Positions 1 through 7,496 of a stretch of DNA of 64,000 nucleotides are shown here, in pieces. The first letter of the stretch is position 1, and every line of letters begins with the position of its first letter. Origin of the DNA: Ornithoclostridium sp944380285. GTDB lineage: Bacteria > Bacillota > Clostridia > Christensenellales > UBA3700. The stretch is from NCBI GenBank assembly GCA_963931165.1, contig OZ006985.1:558001-622000 (forward strand), written 5' to 3'. Made by a program: the position numbers and the translations under genes. The notes beneath the pieces are model-generated. The model had not been told where the DNA came from. It worked only from the letters and a program-made list of their open reading frames with translations, and made no database searches.

Positions 1-312
1 GGCGAGGGCGTCAAACTCATCCGCGCCGCCGGCGGAGTGCCCGTACTCGCCCATCCCATGTTGATCAAGCAAAAGGGGAGACTGACCGACCTCGTGCAGG
101 GGCTGGTCGGGGTCGGAATGGGCGGCATTGAGACCTACTATCCCTCGCATTCCGCTCAGGACATCGCGATCTTGTCCGACATCGCGAAAAGGAACAGACT
201 GATCACGACGGGCGGCAGCGACTATCACGGCGCAGGCAAGGCGGGAGACATAGGTTGTGCCGGCTACGAGGTTTCGCCGAAGACGGCGAAAACGCTTGGG
301 ATAAAGCTTTGA
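1..312 (+). CDS. PHP-family metal-dependent phosphoesterase, C-terminal part
   Basis: The frame is open from the first base, so only the last 103 residues are present. A GTG at 37 lies inside the domain and is not a credible start. The fragment has VPVLAHP followed near its end by GGSDYHG, the late metal-ligand motifs of PHP phosphoesterases of the YciV/RNase AM type, which hydrolyse small nucleotides or RNA ends using bound metal ions. The family assignment is firm; substrate cannot be told from a fragment. The next gene starts 40 bp downstream on the same strand. Confidence 0.8.
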   Translation, partial: GEGVKLIRAAGGVPVLAHPMLIKQKGRLTDLVQGLVGVGMGGIETYYPSHSAQDIAILSDIAKRNRLITTGGSDYHGAGKAGDIGCAGYEVSPKTAKTLGIKL

Positions 313-351
313 TAAGAGCGTAAAAACGTAACGCGCGCGCACAATAACCGT

Positions 352-1236
352 ATGAAAAAGGTGTTTTTCGCGGTCATTGTCGCGTGCGTTTTGCTTGTCG
401 CGGCGACGGGAATGTTTTCGGCGGCTGCCGAAACCGACGGTGCAAAAAGGGCTTTGCCGTCCGAGGACGGCGTTCGCCCGCTGCCCATCATCGAGCCGAC
501 AGCCGGCGTCAAAGAGCCAAGAGAGGATGTCGTCGGCACGGCGGTCGGGCTCGTGTCCGAGTTCGCCACCTCTTTCGACACCGGCTCGGTCGGCAGAAGT
601 TGTAACATTGCGCTCGCCGCATCCAATTTTTGTTGGCTCAAAGTCGGCGAAGGGGAGAGGCTGTCTTTCAATGCGACGGTCGGTCCGCGCACAGAACAGC
701 GCGGATATCACAGCGCAAAGGTCATCGAAAACGGCGAATATGTCGTTGGCATCGGGGGCGGCGTATGTCAAGTCTCGACGACGCTCTACAACGCATGGAT
801 ACGCGCCGGGCTTTCGGTCGAAAGCGTCAGGGCGCACTCGCTCCCGTCGTCCTATTGCGAGCTGTCGCAGGACGCGACCGTCTCCGAATTTATCGATCTC
901 GTGCTGGTCAACGACGGAGACGGAGCGGTCTACATAGACGCCGAAGCGGCGGCGGGGACGTTGACTTTCAGGGTGTACGGTGCGCCGCGAAGGGAGAGGT
1001 TCGAGTTTGTTTCGGAGATCGAAGAGACCATCCCTCCCAAGGGCGAGACCATCGAGTTCGTGCCCTCGCTGGACGGAGAGGACTATCGCGTGGTGCGCGC
1101 CGCGCGCAACGGCTATCGGACGAGACTGGTCCGCCTGACATATGACGGAGAGGCTCTCAAAGAGCGCAAAGTGTTGCGAAAAGACGTCTATCTTGCGGTG
1201 CCGGCAAAGGTGCTCGTCGCCGAAGATATCGACTGA
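352..1236 (+). CDS. VanW-like exported protein
   Basis: This 294-residue protein starts with a Lys pair and a hydrophobic stretch of about 20 residues ending in SAAAE, a signal peptide or N-terminal anchor. The centre carries the VanW core, with SFNATVGPRT, then GIGGGVCQVSTTLYNA, then the His-Ser-Leu-Pro pair. A beta-rich C-terminal region of about 80 residues resembles the G5-type tails found on clostridial VanW proteins. The family is envelope-associated and named after a vancomycin-cluster gene, but its biochemical role is unknown. No Shine-Dalgarno sequence precedes the ATG. A weak CACAAT lies six bases upstream, so a leaderless start is possible but poorly supported. An intrinsic terminator follows. 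Confidence 0.85.
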   Translation: MKKVFFAVIVACVLLVAATGMFSAAAETDGAKRALPSEDGVRPLPIIEPTAGVKEPREDVVGTAVGLVSEFATSFDTGSVGRSCNIALAASNFCWLKVGEGERLSFNATVGPRTEQRGYHSAKVIENGEYVVGIGGGVCQVSTTLYNAWIRAGLSVESVRAHSLPSSYCELSQDATVSEFIDLVLVNDGDGAVYIDAEAAAGTLTFRVYGAPRRERFEFVSEIEETIPPKGETIEFVPSLDGEDYRVVRAARNGYRTRLVRLTYDGEALKERKVLRKDVYLAVPAKVLVAEDID

Positions 1237-1287
1237 TAACGCACACCGGCACGAAAAAGTGCGCGTATATGCCGAGTTTTCCGCAAC

Positions 1288-1316
1288 AAAAACGCCGCCG
1301 CTTCGGCGGTATTTTT
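1288..1316 (+). terminator. Intrinsic terminator after the VanW-like gene
   Basis: A 6-bp perfect stem, CCGCCG and CGGCGG around a CTT loop (1295-1309), is preceded by an A-run and followed by a T-run at 1312-1316. Confidence 0.8.
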
Positions 1317-1329
1317 GTGCTGTCAACGC

Positions 1330-1359
1330 TTGCGCGGGCGCGCAGCGCTGTATTATAAT
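1330..1359 (+). promoter_or_regulatory. Candidate sigma-A promoter for the phosphoglucomutase gene
   Basis: A consensus TATAAT at 1354-1359 is paired with TTGCGC at 1330-1335 (18-bp spacer). It lies just after the preceding terminator and 33 bp before the ATG. Confidence 0.6.
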
Positions 1360-1392
1360 AATACCAACGAAATCAGTGTGACGGAGGTCATT

Positions 1393-3135
1393 ATGAACTA
1401 TTCGGACAATTACCGCAAATGGCTCGAAAATTGCGACGAGGACGGCAGGCGCGAACTGCTTGCGCTCGAGGGCAACGACAAGGAGATCAAAGAGAGGTTC
1501 ACCCTTCCGCTCGCGTTCGGCACCGCCGGCATGCGCGGCACGATAGCATACGGCATCGCCAACATGAACGTCTACACCGTCGCGAGGGCGACAAAAGGGC
1601 TTGCAGACTATGTCAACGCATGCGGCGCGGCGGAACGAGGCGTCGTCATATCGTACGATACGCGCAATTTTTCGTATGAGTTTGCGATGACGACCGCCCG
1701 CGTGCTCGGCGCGCAGGGGGTCAAGGTGTTCTTGTTCGAGAACGTTCGCCCCGTGCCCGTTTGCAGCTTTGCGGTGCGTGAGACAGGGGCGATCGCCGGC
1801 GTCATGATCACCGCAAGTCACAATCCCAAGGAGTATAACGGTTACAAGGTCTACGGCGAGGACGGCGCGCAGATGTCGCCCGAGGCGACCGCCGAGGTCG
1901 TCGCCTACATCGACAAGGCGGACTATTTCGGCATTCCGCAAGAGCAGACCTGCGTCAAGACGCGCGACGACGTGATCGGCGGCAACGGCAAAAGCATCTC
2001 CGAGCACATCACCGTCATCGGCAAGGATATCGACGAAAAATATTATGCGGCGATCACCAAGCTGTCCCTCTCTCCCGAGGCAGTCAAGGCGGAGGGCGCG
2101 GGGATGAAGCTTGTCTACAGCCCCCTGCACGGCAGCGGATACATTCCGGTGACGACGATGCTCGCCAGGATGGGCATCCATGTCGACGTCGTCGAGGAAC
2201 AGCGCTTGCCCGACGGCAACTTCCCCACCGTGGGTATGCCCAATCCCGAACAGCCCGACGCGCTCGCGCTCGGCATAAAATTGGCGGACAAGGTCAACGC
2301 CGACGCCGTCATCGGCACCGATCCCGACTGCGACCGCATGGGCGTCGCGATCAGGGACGACAAGGGCAAGTTCGTGCTCTTGACCGGCAACCAAACGGGC
2401 GCGCTTTTGATGGACTATATTTTGAGAAGACGCTCCGAAAGGGGAGATCTGCCGTCAAACGGCGCGGTCGTCAAGACCATCGTCACCACGCGCCTTGCGG
2501 ACAAGATCGCCAAATCATACGGCGTGACTCCGTTCGACGTGCTGACGGGCTTTAAGTTCATCGGCGAGAAGATCAAAGAGTGGGAGAGCAGCGGCGAATA
2601 CACCTTCCTGTTCGGATATGAGGAGAGCTACGGCTATCTGTCCGGCACCCACGCGCGCGACAAGGACGCCGTCGTCGCCGCAATGCTGTTCGCCGAGATG
2701 GTCTGCTACTACCAATTCAAAGGACAAAGGCTTTACGACGTGCTCGACGGCATATTCAAGAAGTTCGGCTATTTCGCCGAAAGCAGCACTTCGTTTGCGT
2801 TCAAAGGGCTCGACGGCATGAGCGAAATGGGCGCGATCATGGACAAAGCGCGCAAGGAGACCATCACCGAATTGTGCGGCAAAAAGCCCCTTTCCAAGAC
2901 AGACTTCCTCAGCGGGGTCACCACGTTTGCAGACGGCTCGACCGCACCGTCGGGGCTGCCTAAGACAAACGTCATCAAGTACGACCTCGGCGACGACGAG
3001 TGGGTCTGCATCCGCCCCAGCGGCACCGAGCCCAAGCTCAAATTGTACGTCTCCGTCAACGCCGGCTCGCGCGAAGAGGCGAAGGCGCGCAACGCCGCGT
3101 TCACCGAGGCGCTCAAAAAGGACATCCTCGGCTGA
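1393..3135 (+). CDS. Phospho-sugar mutase (phosphoglucomutase/phosphomannomutase)
   Basis: This 580-residue enzyme of the alpha-D-phosphohexomutase family interconverts sugar 1- and 6-phosphates, feeding glycolysis and nucleotide-sugar synthesis in the cytoplasm. Visible motifs are the phosphoserine loop TASHNP with Ser142, the metal-binding loop DPDCDR at 310-315, the sugar-binding GYEESYGYLSG near 415, and the phosphate-binding loop RPSGTEPKLK from 540. Length and motifs match the PgcA-type enzymes of Bacillota. The ATG at 1393 was chosen over an upstream in-frame start because it follows ACGGAGG at a good distance and begins the conserved N-terminus. Whether glucose or mannose phosphate is preferred cannot be read from sequence. 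Confidence 0.93.
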   Translation: MNYSDNYRKWLENCDEDGRRELLALEGNDKEIKERFTLPLAFGTAGMRGTIAYGIANMNVYTVARATKGLADYVNACGAAERGVVISYDTRNFSYEFAMTTARVLGAQGVKVFLFENVRPVPVCSFAVRETGAIAGVMITASHNPKEYNGYKVYGEDGAQMSPEATAEVVAYIDKADYFGIPQEQTCVKTRDDVIGGNGKSISEHITVIGKDIDEKYYAAITKLSLSPEAVKAEGAGMKLVYSPLHGSGYIPVTTMLARMGIHVDVVEEQRLPDGNFPTVGMPNPEQPDALALGIKLADKVNADAVIGTDPDCDRMGVAIRDDKGKFVLLTGNQTGALLMDYILRRRSERGDLPSNGAVVKTIVTTRLADKIAKSYGVTPFDVLTGFKFIGEKIKEWESSGEYTFLFGYEESYGYLSGTHARDKDAVVAAMLFAEMVCYYQFKGQRLYDVLDGIFKKFGYFAESSTSFAFKGLDGMSEMGAIMDKARKETITELCGKKPLSKTDFLSGVTTFADGSTAPSGLPKTNVIKYDLGDDEWVCIRPSGTEPKLKLYVSVNAGSREEAKARNAAFTEALKKDILG

Positions 3136-3171
3136 CAAACATCGCAAAATCGGTTGCCAAAAACCGATGAA

Positions 3172-3180
3172 TGTGATAAT
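3172..3180 (+). promoter_or_regulatory. Possible extended -10 element for tRNA-Ser
   Basis: TGT followed by GATAAT gives a TGn-type extended -10 about 29 bp before the mature tRNA. TTGCCA at 3154 is only 15 bp upstream, so the -35 is weak. Confidence 0.4.
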
Positions 3181-3208
3181 ATTGCTAATGCACCGCTCAA
3201 GTGCATAT

Positions 3209-3299
3209 GCGGAGATGGCTGAGCTGGCCTAAGGCGCACGATTGGAAATCGTGTGTACGGGGAACCGTACCGAGGGTTCAAATCCCTCTCTCCGCGCCA
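3209..3299 (+). tRNA. tRNA-Ser(GGA)
   Basis: The acceptor arm GCGGAGA pairs perfectly with TCTCCGC, followed by a G discriminator and an encoded CCA. The anticodon loop carries GGA, the variable arm is long as expected for a class II tRNA, and the T-arm reads GAGGGTTCAAATCCCTC. The 3' half doubles as the attachment site of the adjacent element, and the recombinase gene on the opposite strand ends within it. Confidence 0.97.
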
Positions 3300-4893
3300 A
3301 AGGGGATAGCGTTTGAACACTATTAAAAATGTGTTCAAGCGCTTTTTTCACTTCTTCGAGCCGAATGTCTGCAACTTCGGTTGCATTGCCCAGTTTGATA
3401 TGTGCCGTAATATAGCCGTCGCCTACAAATACTTTGACAACAAGGTTGTCAATCAATTTCTTTTGATAGTCCTTGTCGGCGGGGTTGCCCTGCAAAAGGT
3501 CGGCAACAAATTCGAGTATGTCGTTTTCCGTAAACTGGTGTCCGCGTTCGCGCTCTAACTGCTCTTTTTGGCTTTTCAAGTCCTCAATGAGTTTTTCATA
3601 GTCATTCATTCGCTTTTCGATATTCGCCCGTAAAAGCGCGTTTTTCGCCTCTATAAATGCGGTCGTCATTTCATCTATATTGCGCTGCACTTTTGCGATT
3701 TTGCCGTCAATGCTCTTTAAGTTGTCTATGCCCGTGCGCCGCTCGTAATAGGCTATCGTATCTTTTGCGGCAAGTTTCACGTTTCTTTCGTCGTTCAAAA
3801 AGTCATAGACTACTTGCGTAACAAACAGTTCTAATTCGTCTTTGTCCTCTCGGCGTTTCTCGCAAACGCCTTTTTTTCTGCCCTTGCAAACATAGTAGTG
3901 ATGTTGTTGCCCCGTTCGGCTTGTACCGCCGTCGGATATTAACGCCGCATTGCAATGCGCGCAAAAGGCTTTGCCCGTCAAAAGGTACGGCACGCGCGCG
4001 GTTGCCGTTCCGCCCGCAAAATATCTGTTTTTCGCAAGCCGTTTTTGCACCCGCTCAAACAGTGCTTTGTCGATTATGGCGGGATATGTGTTATTACAGA
4101 GCCTGACGCCGAACGTAAATTCGCCCGTATATTTCGCATTGGTCAGCCACTTGTCGAAAGTCCTGCCCTTGAACGGCTTGCCGCCAAAGCGTGCGCCGCG
4201 CGCGTTGAGTGCGGCGGCAATGTCCTGCTTTTCAACGCCCTTGTCGTATTCCGTGAAAATGTAGCGGATAATTTCGGCTTGTTCCTCGTCAATCTCGACA
4301 AACTTTGTAAACCTGTTCCGTCTGCCAACGCGCGCGGTTGGTTCTTGGCGCAGTTTATAGCCGTACACGAGATGACCGCCGCAAAACGTACCGTTTGCAA
4401 CGCTTGTGTCAAGCCCGTTGCGCACACGCTTTGAAAGACGTTTGCTATACTTTTCGTCATTCCATTCAAGGAACATTTCATAAAATTCGCCGCCTTCGTC
4501 GTCGCTGATGGGCTGTGTCGCGGATATTACCCGAACGCCGTATTCCTGTTTCAGCATTTCTTTATACATGATACTGTCGCGGCGATTGCGGGCAAAGCGG
4601 TCGAACATATAAACGATTATGTATTGAAACTTGCCGCTTGCGGCGTCCTTAATCATTCTTTGAAAGGCAGGGCGGCTGTCGTTCGTTCCCGTCCTTGCCT
4701 TTTCGGGGTAGATACCTACCACATTATAACCTTGACTTTCGGCATACTCGCGGCAAATGCGAATTTGCCCCTCGATAGTCATTTCGTTTTGTCCGTGAGA
4801 ACTGAAACGGGGGTATATTACGGCGTTGTTCGTTGCTTGCCCGTTGTGTTGCTCGGCGGTTGCAAAACGCATATATGTTACTGTATTATTCAT
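3229..4893 (-). CDS. Large serine recombinase whose C-terminus lies in tRNA-Ser
   Basis: A 554-residue site-specific recombinase. The resolvase catalytic domain spans roughly 23-175 with nucleophile Ser31 in YPRFSS and the downstream FDRFARNRRD helix. A recombinase domain covers 180-290, a zinc ribbon uses Cys311, 314, 336 and 344, and a coiled coil covers about 385-450. The start is supported by AGGAG upstream of the ATG. The stop is inside the opposite-strand tRNA-Ser, so residues from about 532 onward are antisense tRNA translation (the LARREGF region). Excision would therefore rewrite the last residues of the protein. It probably integrates and excises this element. Confidence 0.93.
   Translation of the reverse strand: MNNTVTYMRFATAEQHNGQATNNAVIYPRFSSHGQNEMTIEGQIRICREYAESQGYNVVGIYPEKARTGTNDSRPAFQRMIKDAASGKFQYIIVYMFDRFARNRRDSIMYKEMLKQEYGVRVISATQPISDDEGGEFYEMFLEWNDEKYSKRLSKRVRNGLDTSVANGTFCGGHLVYGYKLRQEPTARVGRRNRFTKFVEIDEEQAEIIRYIFTEYDKGVEKQDIAAALNARGARFGGKPFKGRTFDKWLTNAKYTGEFTFGVRLCNNTYPAIIDKALFERVQKRLAKNRYFAGGTATARVPYLLTGKAFCAHCNAALISDGGTSRTGQQHHYYVCKGRKKGVCEKRREDKDELELFVTQVVYDFLNDERNVKLAAKDTIAYYERRTGIDNLKSIDGKIAKVQRNIDEMTTAFIEAKNALLRANIEKRMNDYEKLIEDLKSQKEQLERERGHQFTENDILEFVADLLQGNPADKDYQKKLIDNLVVKVFVGDGYITAHIKLGNATEVADIRLEEVKKALEHIFNSVQTLSPLARREGFEPSVRFPVHTISNRAP
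3281..3300 (+). repeat. Left attachment core (tRNA-Ser 3' end)
   Basis: These twenty bases covering the T-arm, acceptor strand and CCA of tRNA-Ser recur exactly at 7010-7029 and 7204-7223. This is the expected footprint of site-specific integration into a tRNA gene. Confidence 0.85.
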
Positions 4894-5162
4894 TGTCTGC
4901 TCCTTTTGGCGCTGTCTGTTTTTTGGGTGGAGAGCGCCTTAATTTTTTAAGGCGGTTAGGCTTAACCGCCTCTTACCCCGCACGCACCGCCGATAGTGGA
5001 AAACTGTCAAGGGTTTTAACCGCGCCACGCGCGGCGGCGTTTTATGCCTGACGGGAGATAAATGGCCGCCCTTGACTGTTTTCCGCAGAGGTGGTACTCA
5101 CTTATAAGGCACTAACCATAATCTAACAAATTTATCCTTTTTTGCAACGGTGTTTCATTTTA
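4894..5162. other. Intergenic region between recombinase and TetR genes
   Basis: No coding frame is convincing here. The stretch holds a short hairpin near 4950-4973 (GGCGGTT pairing with AACCGCC) and the longer inverted repeat described separately. The promoter of the leftward recombinase presumably lies here but has no strong consensus. Confidence 0.5.
4998..5084. repeat. Interrupted inverted repeat upstream of the recombinase
   Basis: Arms of 16 bp at 4998-5013 and 5069-5084 (GGAAAACTGTCAAGGG and its near complement) match at 15 of 16 positions around a 55-bp GC-rich centre. It could be an operator pair or part of the recombinase's own regulatory region. Function is inferred only from position. 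Confidence 0.6.
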
Positions 5163-5220
5163 CTTGACAAGCGAACAAGTGATAGCTATAATTATAGCGA
5201 ACAAGTGATAGCTTGTCAAG
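5163..5220 (+). promoter_or_regulatory. Consensus promoter overlapped by a double operator
   Basis: TTGACA at 5164-5169 and TATAAT at 5187-5192 are separated by exactly 17 bp, a perfect sigma-A promoter. A 17-bp direct repeat, GCGAACAAGTGATAGCT, occupies 5171-5187 (the spacer) and 5197-5213 (just after the -10). The outer bases CTTGACAAGC and GCTTGTCAAG form an inverted repeat over the whole site. This is the expected layout for repression by the TetR protein that begins at 5229. Confidence 0.88.
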
Positions 5221-5228
5221 GAGATACT

Positions 5229-5852
5229 ATGCCTAAACAAAAAGATACAAAAAAGTTGATATTAGATACGGCACTTGACCTCTTTTCTAAATATGGTTAT
5301 GACGGTGTGGGGTTGCGTGATATTGCTCACATTGTTGGTATTAGAGAAAGTTCTATATATAAGCATTTTGCAAATAAACAAGATTTATTTGATAAATTAG
5401 TTAAACAAATGAGTGAGGAATATACGGAAAACGCAAATTCGTATGACATTGAACATAATGAAAAAATGATTGAACGGTATAAACGTATTTCGGAAAATGA
5501 ACTAATTGAATTATGTTGCGGAATATTTTTGTATTTAGCAAAAGATGAGCGGGCGTCAAAATTTAGAAAAATATTGATTATGGAACAATTTAGAAACGAT
5601 ACGATTGGGGGAATATATAAGGAATTTTATTTTGAAAATGCTGTCAATTACCAAAGCAAAGTATTTAAGGAACTTATTGATAATGGTGTGCTAATAAAAG
5701 AAGATTGCAATATTGTCGCTTTGCAATTTTACGCGCCGATAAAGTTGTTGTTGTCTGCTTATGATAATAACAATGCAAACGAAAAGAAAATTTTAGAAGA
5801 TTTGACTAATCACATAAAGTTATTTGTCAAAGTATATTCTCAAAGGAAATAA
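5229..5852 (+). CDS. TetR-family transcriptional regulator
   Basis: A 207-residue protein with an N-terminal helix-turn-helix at about residues 8-55 (LILDTALDLFSKYGYDGVG, then SSIYKHFANKQDLF) typical of TetR repressors. The C-terminal helical domain would bind an effector or form the dimer. The ATG at 5229 follows AAGGAG and is preferred over an upstream in-frame codon that would overlap the promoter. The gene is AT-rich like the rest of the element and is followed 4 bp later by the hydrolase gene, so the two are almost certainly co-transcribed and autorepressed from the double operator. The inducing ligand is unknown. Confidence 0.92.
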   Translation: MPKQKDTKKLILDTALDLFSKYGYDGVGLRDIAHIVGIRESSIYKHFANKQDLFDKLVKQMSEEYTENANSYDIEHNEKMIERYKRISENELIELCCGIFLYLAKDERASKFRKILIMEQFRNDTIGGIYKEFYFENAVNYQSKVFKELIDNGVLIKEDCNIVALQFYAPIKLLLSAYDNNNANEKKILEDLTNHIKLFVKVYSQRK

Positions 5853-5856
5853 TTAA

Positions 5857-6774
5857 ATGAAACAAATTCGAGGTAAAAAAATGATAGCGTTAGCAACCGT
5901 TTTTATAATTTTAGCAATAATTCTGCTGTATTTATCTGTTGAATTGATTTTGTGTAATAATGCAGTCAAACAAGCGTATAAGCGATTGGAAGCCTATAAT
6001 GCGCAATCAATAGAATTAAGTAGCGGAAAAATGACTTATGTTGATAGCGGCAATGGCGAAGTTCTTTTTGTCGTTCACGGTATTTGCGGCGGCTATGACA
6101 CAATAGATATGTTGAAAGACAAACAAAACGATTATAGAATAATTGTTCCGTCTAGATTTGGGTATTTAGGTAGTAATTTGCCATCTGATACTTCCCCCTC
6201 TAACCAAGTAAGTGCTTTTATTGAATTATTAGACAAATTGAATATTGATAAAGTTTTTCTATTTGGAACTTCGGCGGGTGGAACAATAGCGATAAAGTTT
6301 GCCCTTGAACACCCTGAAAGAGTTAAAGGTTTGATTTTATATTCAACCGCCGCGCCGTTTGTTGAAAAACCGAGTAGTTATCCCAAATATGCGGGAGTGC
6401 CTAAATTTCTTACAAATGATTTTGGACTATGGCTTTGCCGTCATTTTTTTAAGCCTATGATGGGTATGGACACTCAAATGATACATAGTATGCTCCCGAT
6501 TAAAGAGCGGCGCGCGGGAATGATAAATGATGCGGCAGTAAATAACATTGATATGGCAAAAAATTTTGACGATTACCCTATTGAAACATTGAAAGTTAAA
6601 ACACTTATTGCGCAAGCAAAAGACGATAAAATGGCTGACTATAATCAAATTGCAAATTCAGTATCAAGATTTCCGAATTGCAAATTTTTGGTATTTGAAA
6701 CAGGCGGGCATTTACTTGAAAATAATCCCGAACTAAATGTAGCATTTGCCGATTTTATTGTGGAAAACAGTTAA
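5857..6774 (+). CDS. Membrane-anchored alpha/beta-hydrolase
   Basis: A 305-residue protein with an N-terminal transmembrane helix at about residues 9-31, followed by an alpha/beta-hydrolase fold. The oxyanion-hole VVHGICGG lies near 72-79, the nucleophile elbow GTSAGG has Ser139, and a C-terminal GGHLLE supplies the catalytic His. An Asp in the AKDDK region could complete the triad. Such enzymes are esterases, lipases or related hydrolases; no specific substrate can be assigned. It is the second gene of the TetR operon, so it may detoxify or modify a compound sensed by the repressor. That link is inference from context. Confidence 0.85.
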   Translation: MKQIRGKKMIALATVFIILAIILLYLSVELILCNNAVKQAYKRLEAYNAQSIELSSGKMTYVDSGNGEVLFVVHGICGGYDTIDMLKDKQNDYRIIVPSRFGYLGSNLPSDTSPSNQVSAFIELLDKLNIDKVFLFGTSAGGTIAIKFALEHPERVKGLILYSTAAPFVEKPSSYPKYAGVPKFLTNDFGLWLCRHFFKPMMGMDTQMIHSMLPIKERRAGMINDAAVNNIDMAKNFDDYPIETLKVKTLIAQAKDDKMADYNQIANSVSRFPNCKFLVFETGGHLLENNPELNVAFADFIVENS

Positions 6775-6785
6775 AAGGAAAACCT

Positions 6786-6845
6786 ATGAACTATTACACA
6801 GTATGCCCCGATTGCGGGTACAAATTATTAAAAGCGGGCGACGGC
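6786..6845 (+). pseudogene. Truncated small zinc-ribbon protein
   Basis: An ATG with an upstream AAAAGGAAA ribosome site opens a frame reading MNYYTVCPDCGYKLLKAGDG. The CPDCG pair is half of a zinc ribbon. The expected second Cys pair never appears because at about 6842 the sequence passes into the tandem repeat array, after which the frame is not protein-like. This was most likely an intact element gene cut by the recombination that built the repeats. Confidence 0.6.
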
Positions 6846-6863
6846 TCAAAGCATGCCACAAAA

Positions 6864-6900
6864 GCGACAGGAAAGGAACAAGTTCCTCCTGTCGCTTTTT
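6864..6900 (+). terminator. Terminator-like hairpin, repeat unit 1
   Basis: GCGACAGGA pairs with TCCTGTCGC, with an inner GGAAC/GTTCC stem, followed by five T residues. It would end transcription of the TetR operon. Confidence 0.75.
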
Positions 6901-7009
6901 GTGTCAAGCCCCATGCCTCGCCCTGCGCTTCGCTAAGGAGAATCGGGCACCGAAATAGTGACGCGTCGTTGCACTCCGCTATTCCGTCCTCGCTATGCTC
7001 GTCCTTACG

Positions 7010-7029
7010 AATCCCTCTCTCCGCGCCAA
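7010..7029 (+). repeat. First right-hand copy of the tRNA-Ser attachment core
   Basis: Exact 20-bp match to 3281-3300, preceded by the shared CTCGTCCTTAC module and followed by non-tRNA sequence. Confidence 0.85.
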
Positions 7030-7063
7030 CGCTTCGGGCTTCGGCTCAAAGCATGCCACAAAA

Positions 7064-7100
7064 GCGACAGGAAAGGAACAAGTTCCTCCTGTCGCTTTTT
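7064..7100 (+). terminator. Terminator-like hairpin, repeat unit 2
   Basis: Second copy of the hairpin at 6864-6900, identical in stem and T-run. Confidence 0.75.
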
Positions 7101-7203
7101 GTGTCAAGCCCCATGCCTCGCCCTGCGCTCCGCTGAGGAGAATCGGGCGCTGAAATAGTGACGCGTCGTTGCACTCCGCTATTCCGTCGCTACGCTCCTT
7201 ACG

Positions 7204-7223
7204 AATCCCTCTCTCCGCGCCAA
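7204..7223 (+). repeat. Second right-hand copy of the tRNA-Ser attachment core
   Basis: Exact 20-bp match to 3281-3300. The 26 bp immediately before it (7177-7202) match the tRNA-Leu array module on the opposite strand at 25 of 26 positions. Confidence 0.85.
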
Positions 7224-7265
7224 CGCTTCGGGCTACGGCTCAAAGCATGCCACAAAAGCGACAGG

Positions 7266-7496
7266 ATCAGTTGAACCCCTAAAAAGGTTGCTGAGTTCCT
7301 TGTTTTTTTGCCGGGAATTGAAGTTTTGGAGAAATTCGGCGTGCCGAGCCTGTTTTGCCACACTGCAAAAGGAATGCAGTTCGAACAGCCATATAACGGT
7401 AGCCGACTGCGATCACGTCGACGCAAAGTCGAAAACGACAAAACATACATCGACGACGCGCAGCCGATCGATAATGTCGGAAGGTCTTGTCTGCGG
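7266..7496. other. Intergenic stretch with no recognised feature
   Basis: Frames on both strands are short and not protein-like. No RNA gene, promoter or terminator stands out. It joins the tRNA-Ser repeat array to the end of the leftward Spo0A-like gene. Confidence 0.4.

Larger units (their letters stand above)
3281..7029. mobile_element. tRNA-Ser-integrated element with a serine recombinase
   Basis: A block of about 3.7 kb, clearly richer in A+T than the flanking core genes, lies between the tRNA-Ser 3' end (3281-3300) and an exact 20-bp copy of that end at 7010-7029. A further exact copy is at 7204-7223. It carries a serine recombinase next to one end, an autoregulated TetR gene and an alpha/beta-hydrolase. 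No conjugation or phage structural genes are present, so it is a minimal or decayed integrative element. The second right-hand repeat makes the true right boundary ambiguous by 194 bp. Confidence 0.8.
6842..7265 (+). repeat. Tandem repeat array with tRNA-Ser tails
   Basis: A unit of about 200 bp begins at 6842, repeats at 7042 and begins a third time at 7236, where it stops after about 30 bp. Each full unit contains, in order, a strong terminator-like hairpin, a GC-mixed spacer, a module beginning GCTATTCCGTC, and the 20-bp tRNA-Ser 3' end. Copies are nearly identical apart from a 6-bp length difference near the module. Two attachment-like tails downstream of one element suggest tandem integration and deletion events, or a repeat family that ends in tRNA tails. 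Confidence 0.85.

Noticed and set aside
6958..7158. Reading frames in the tRNA-Ser repeat array
   Set aside because: The frames repeat with the DNA and have no protein character beyond the truncated zinc-ribbon start.
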